Shown here one piece after another: positions 63,881-64,000 of a DNA stretch of 64,000 nt. A program made the position numbers and the translations under genes. The notes under the pieces were generated by a model, which ran no database searches, was not told the DNA's origin, and saw nothing but the letters and a program-made list of their open reading frames with translations. Origin of the DNA: Nannobrachium achirus. Taxonomy: Eukaryota > Chordata > Actinopteri > Myctophiformes > Myctophidae. Each line of letters starts with the position of its first letter. The stretch's first letter is position 1. The DNA lies in NCBI GenBank assembly GCA_963921795.1, contig OY997651.1:44157828-44221827 (forward strand), in the 5' to 3' direction.

Positions 63881-64000
63881 AATGTACAAAATATCCTGTG
63901 ATCGAAAGGATCCGATGTAGTTATTCAGTCAAAACAATAGACACCAGCTACTAGTTAGTTATAGGGCTTCAAAATTAATATTCGAATATCGGATATTCGT

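Overview
The window looks like intronic or intergenic DNA of a teleost fish. The evidence is a 3' LINE fragment of Rex1/Babar type, a 3' LINE fragment of L2 type, tRNA-derived SINE heads, very dense hAT-like and TTAA-flanked non-autonomous DNA transposons, and many long (CA/GT)n and (CT/GA)n microsatellites. No complete protein-coding gene is present. Long open frames are simple repeats, transposon palindromes or LINE relics. The one cellular coding signal I can support is a candidate 30-nt microexon at 5456-5485 (+). It has a strong pyrimidine tract and AG before it and a GTATGG donor after it, and its phase-1 translation (LAHLTVNNQ) resembles the small alternative exon at splice site 1 of neurexins. 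If right, most of the window is neurexin intron on the + strand.

Layout. 0-11.6 kb: microsatellites, a SINE, a 588-bp inverted-repeat element (4575-5162), a triple-hairpin locus (3662-3764), the candidate microexon, a hAT-like element (7830-8276) and a family-E repeat. 11.6-21.9 kb: a TTAA-flanked element (11642-21923) holding two almost identical 4.57-kb foldback elements in tandem. They share a single TA at their junction. Each has about 1.4-kb arms with tRNA-like segments, a 21-bp minisatellite centre and a 5'-truncated LINE inserted in its right arm. 22-36 kb: scattered hAT-like, TTAA-type and TA-type MITEs. 37-63 kb: the densest nested transposons, including four copies of family B (hAT-like, several with 8-bp target duplications), 265-bp family A palindromes, family E repeats with a 37-bp CArG-box array, and a four-level nest at 48.3-50.3 kb. 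A 200-base N gap lies at 61211-61410.

The most unusual signal is a short near-perfect hairpin with arms close to AATAGCAGATCTACAAGC. It recurs at more than 20 places, sits inside at least four otherwise different transposon families, and is tandemly amplified at 62284-62525. It behaves like a module shared or captured among transposons. Family letters (A-F, H, J-N, X, Y) are working names for repeats recognised by comparison within this window; no database was consulted.
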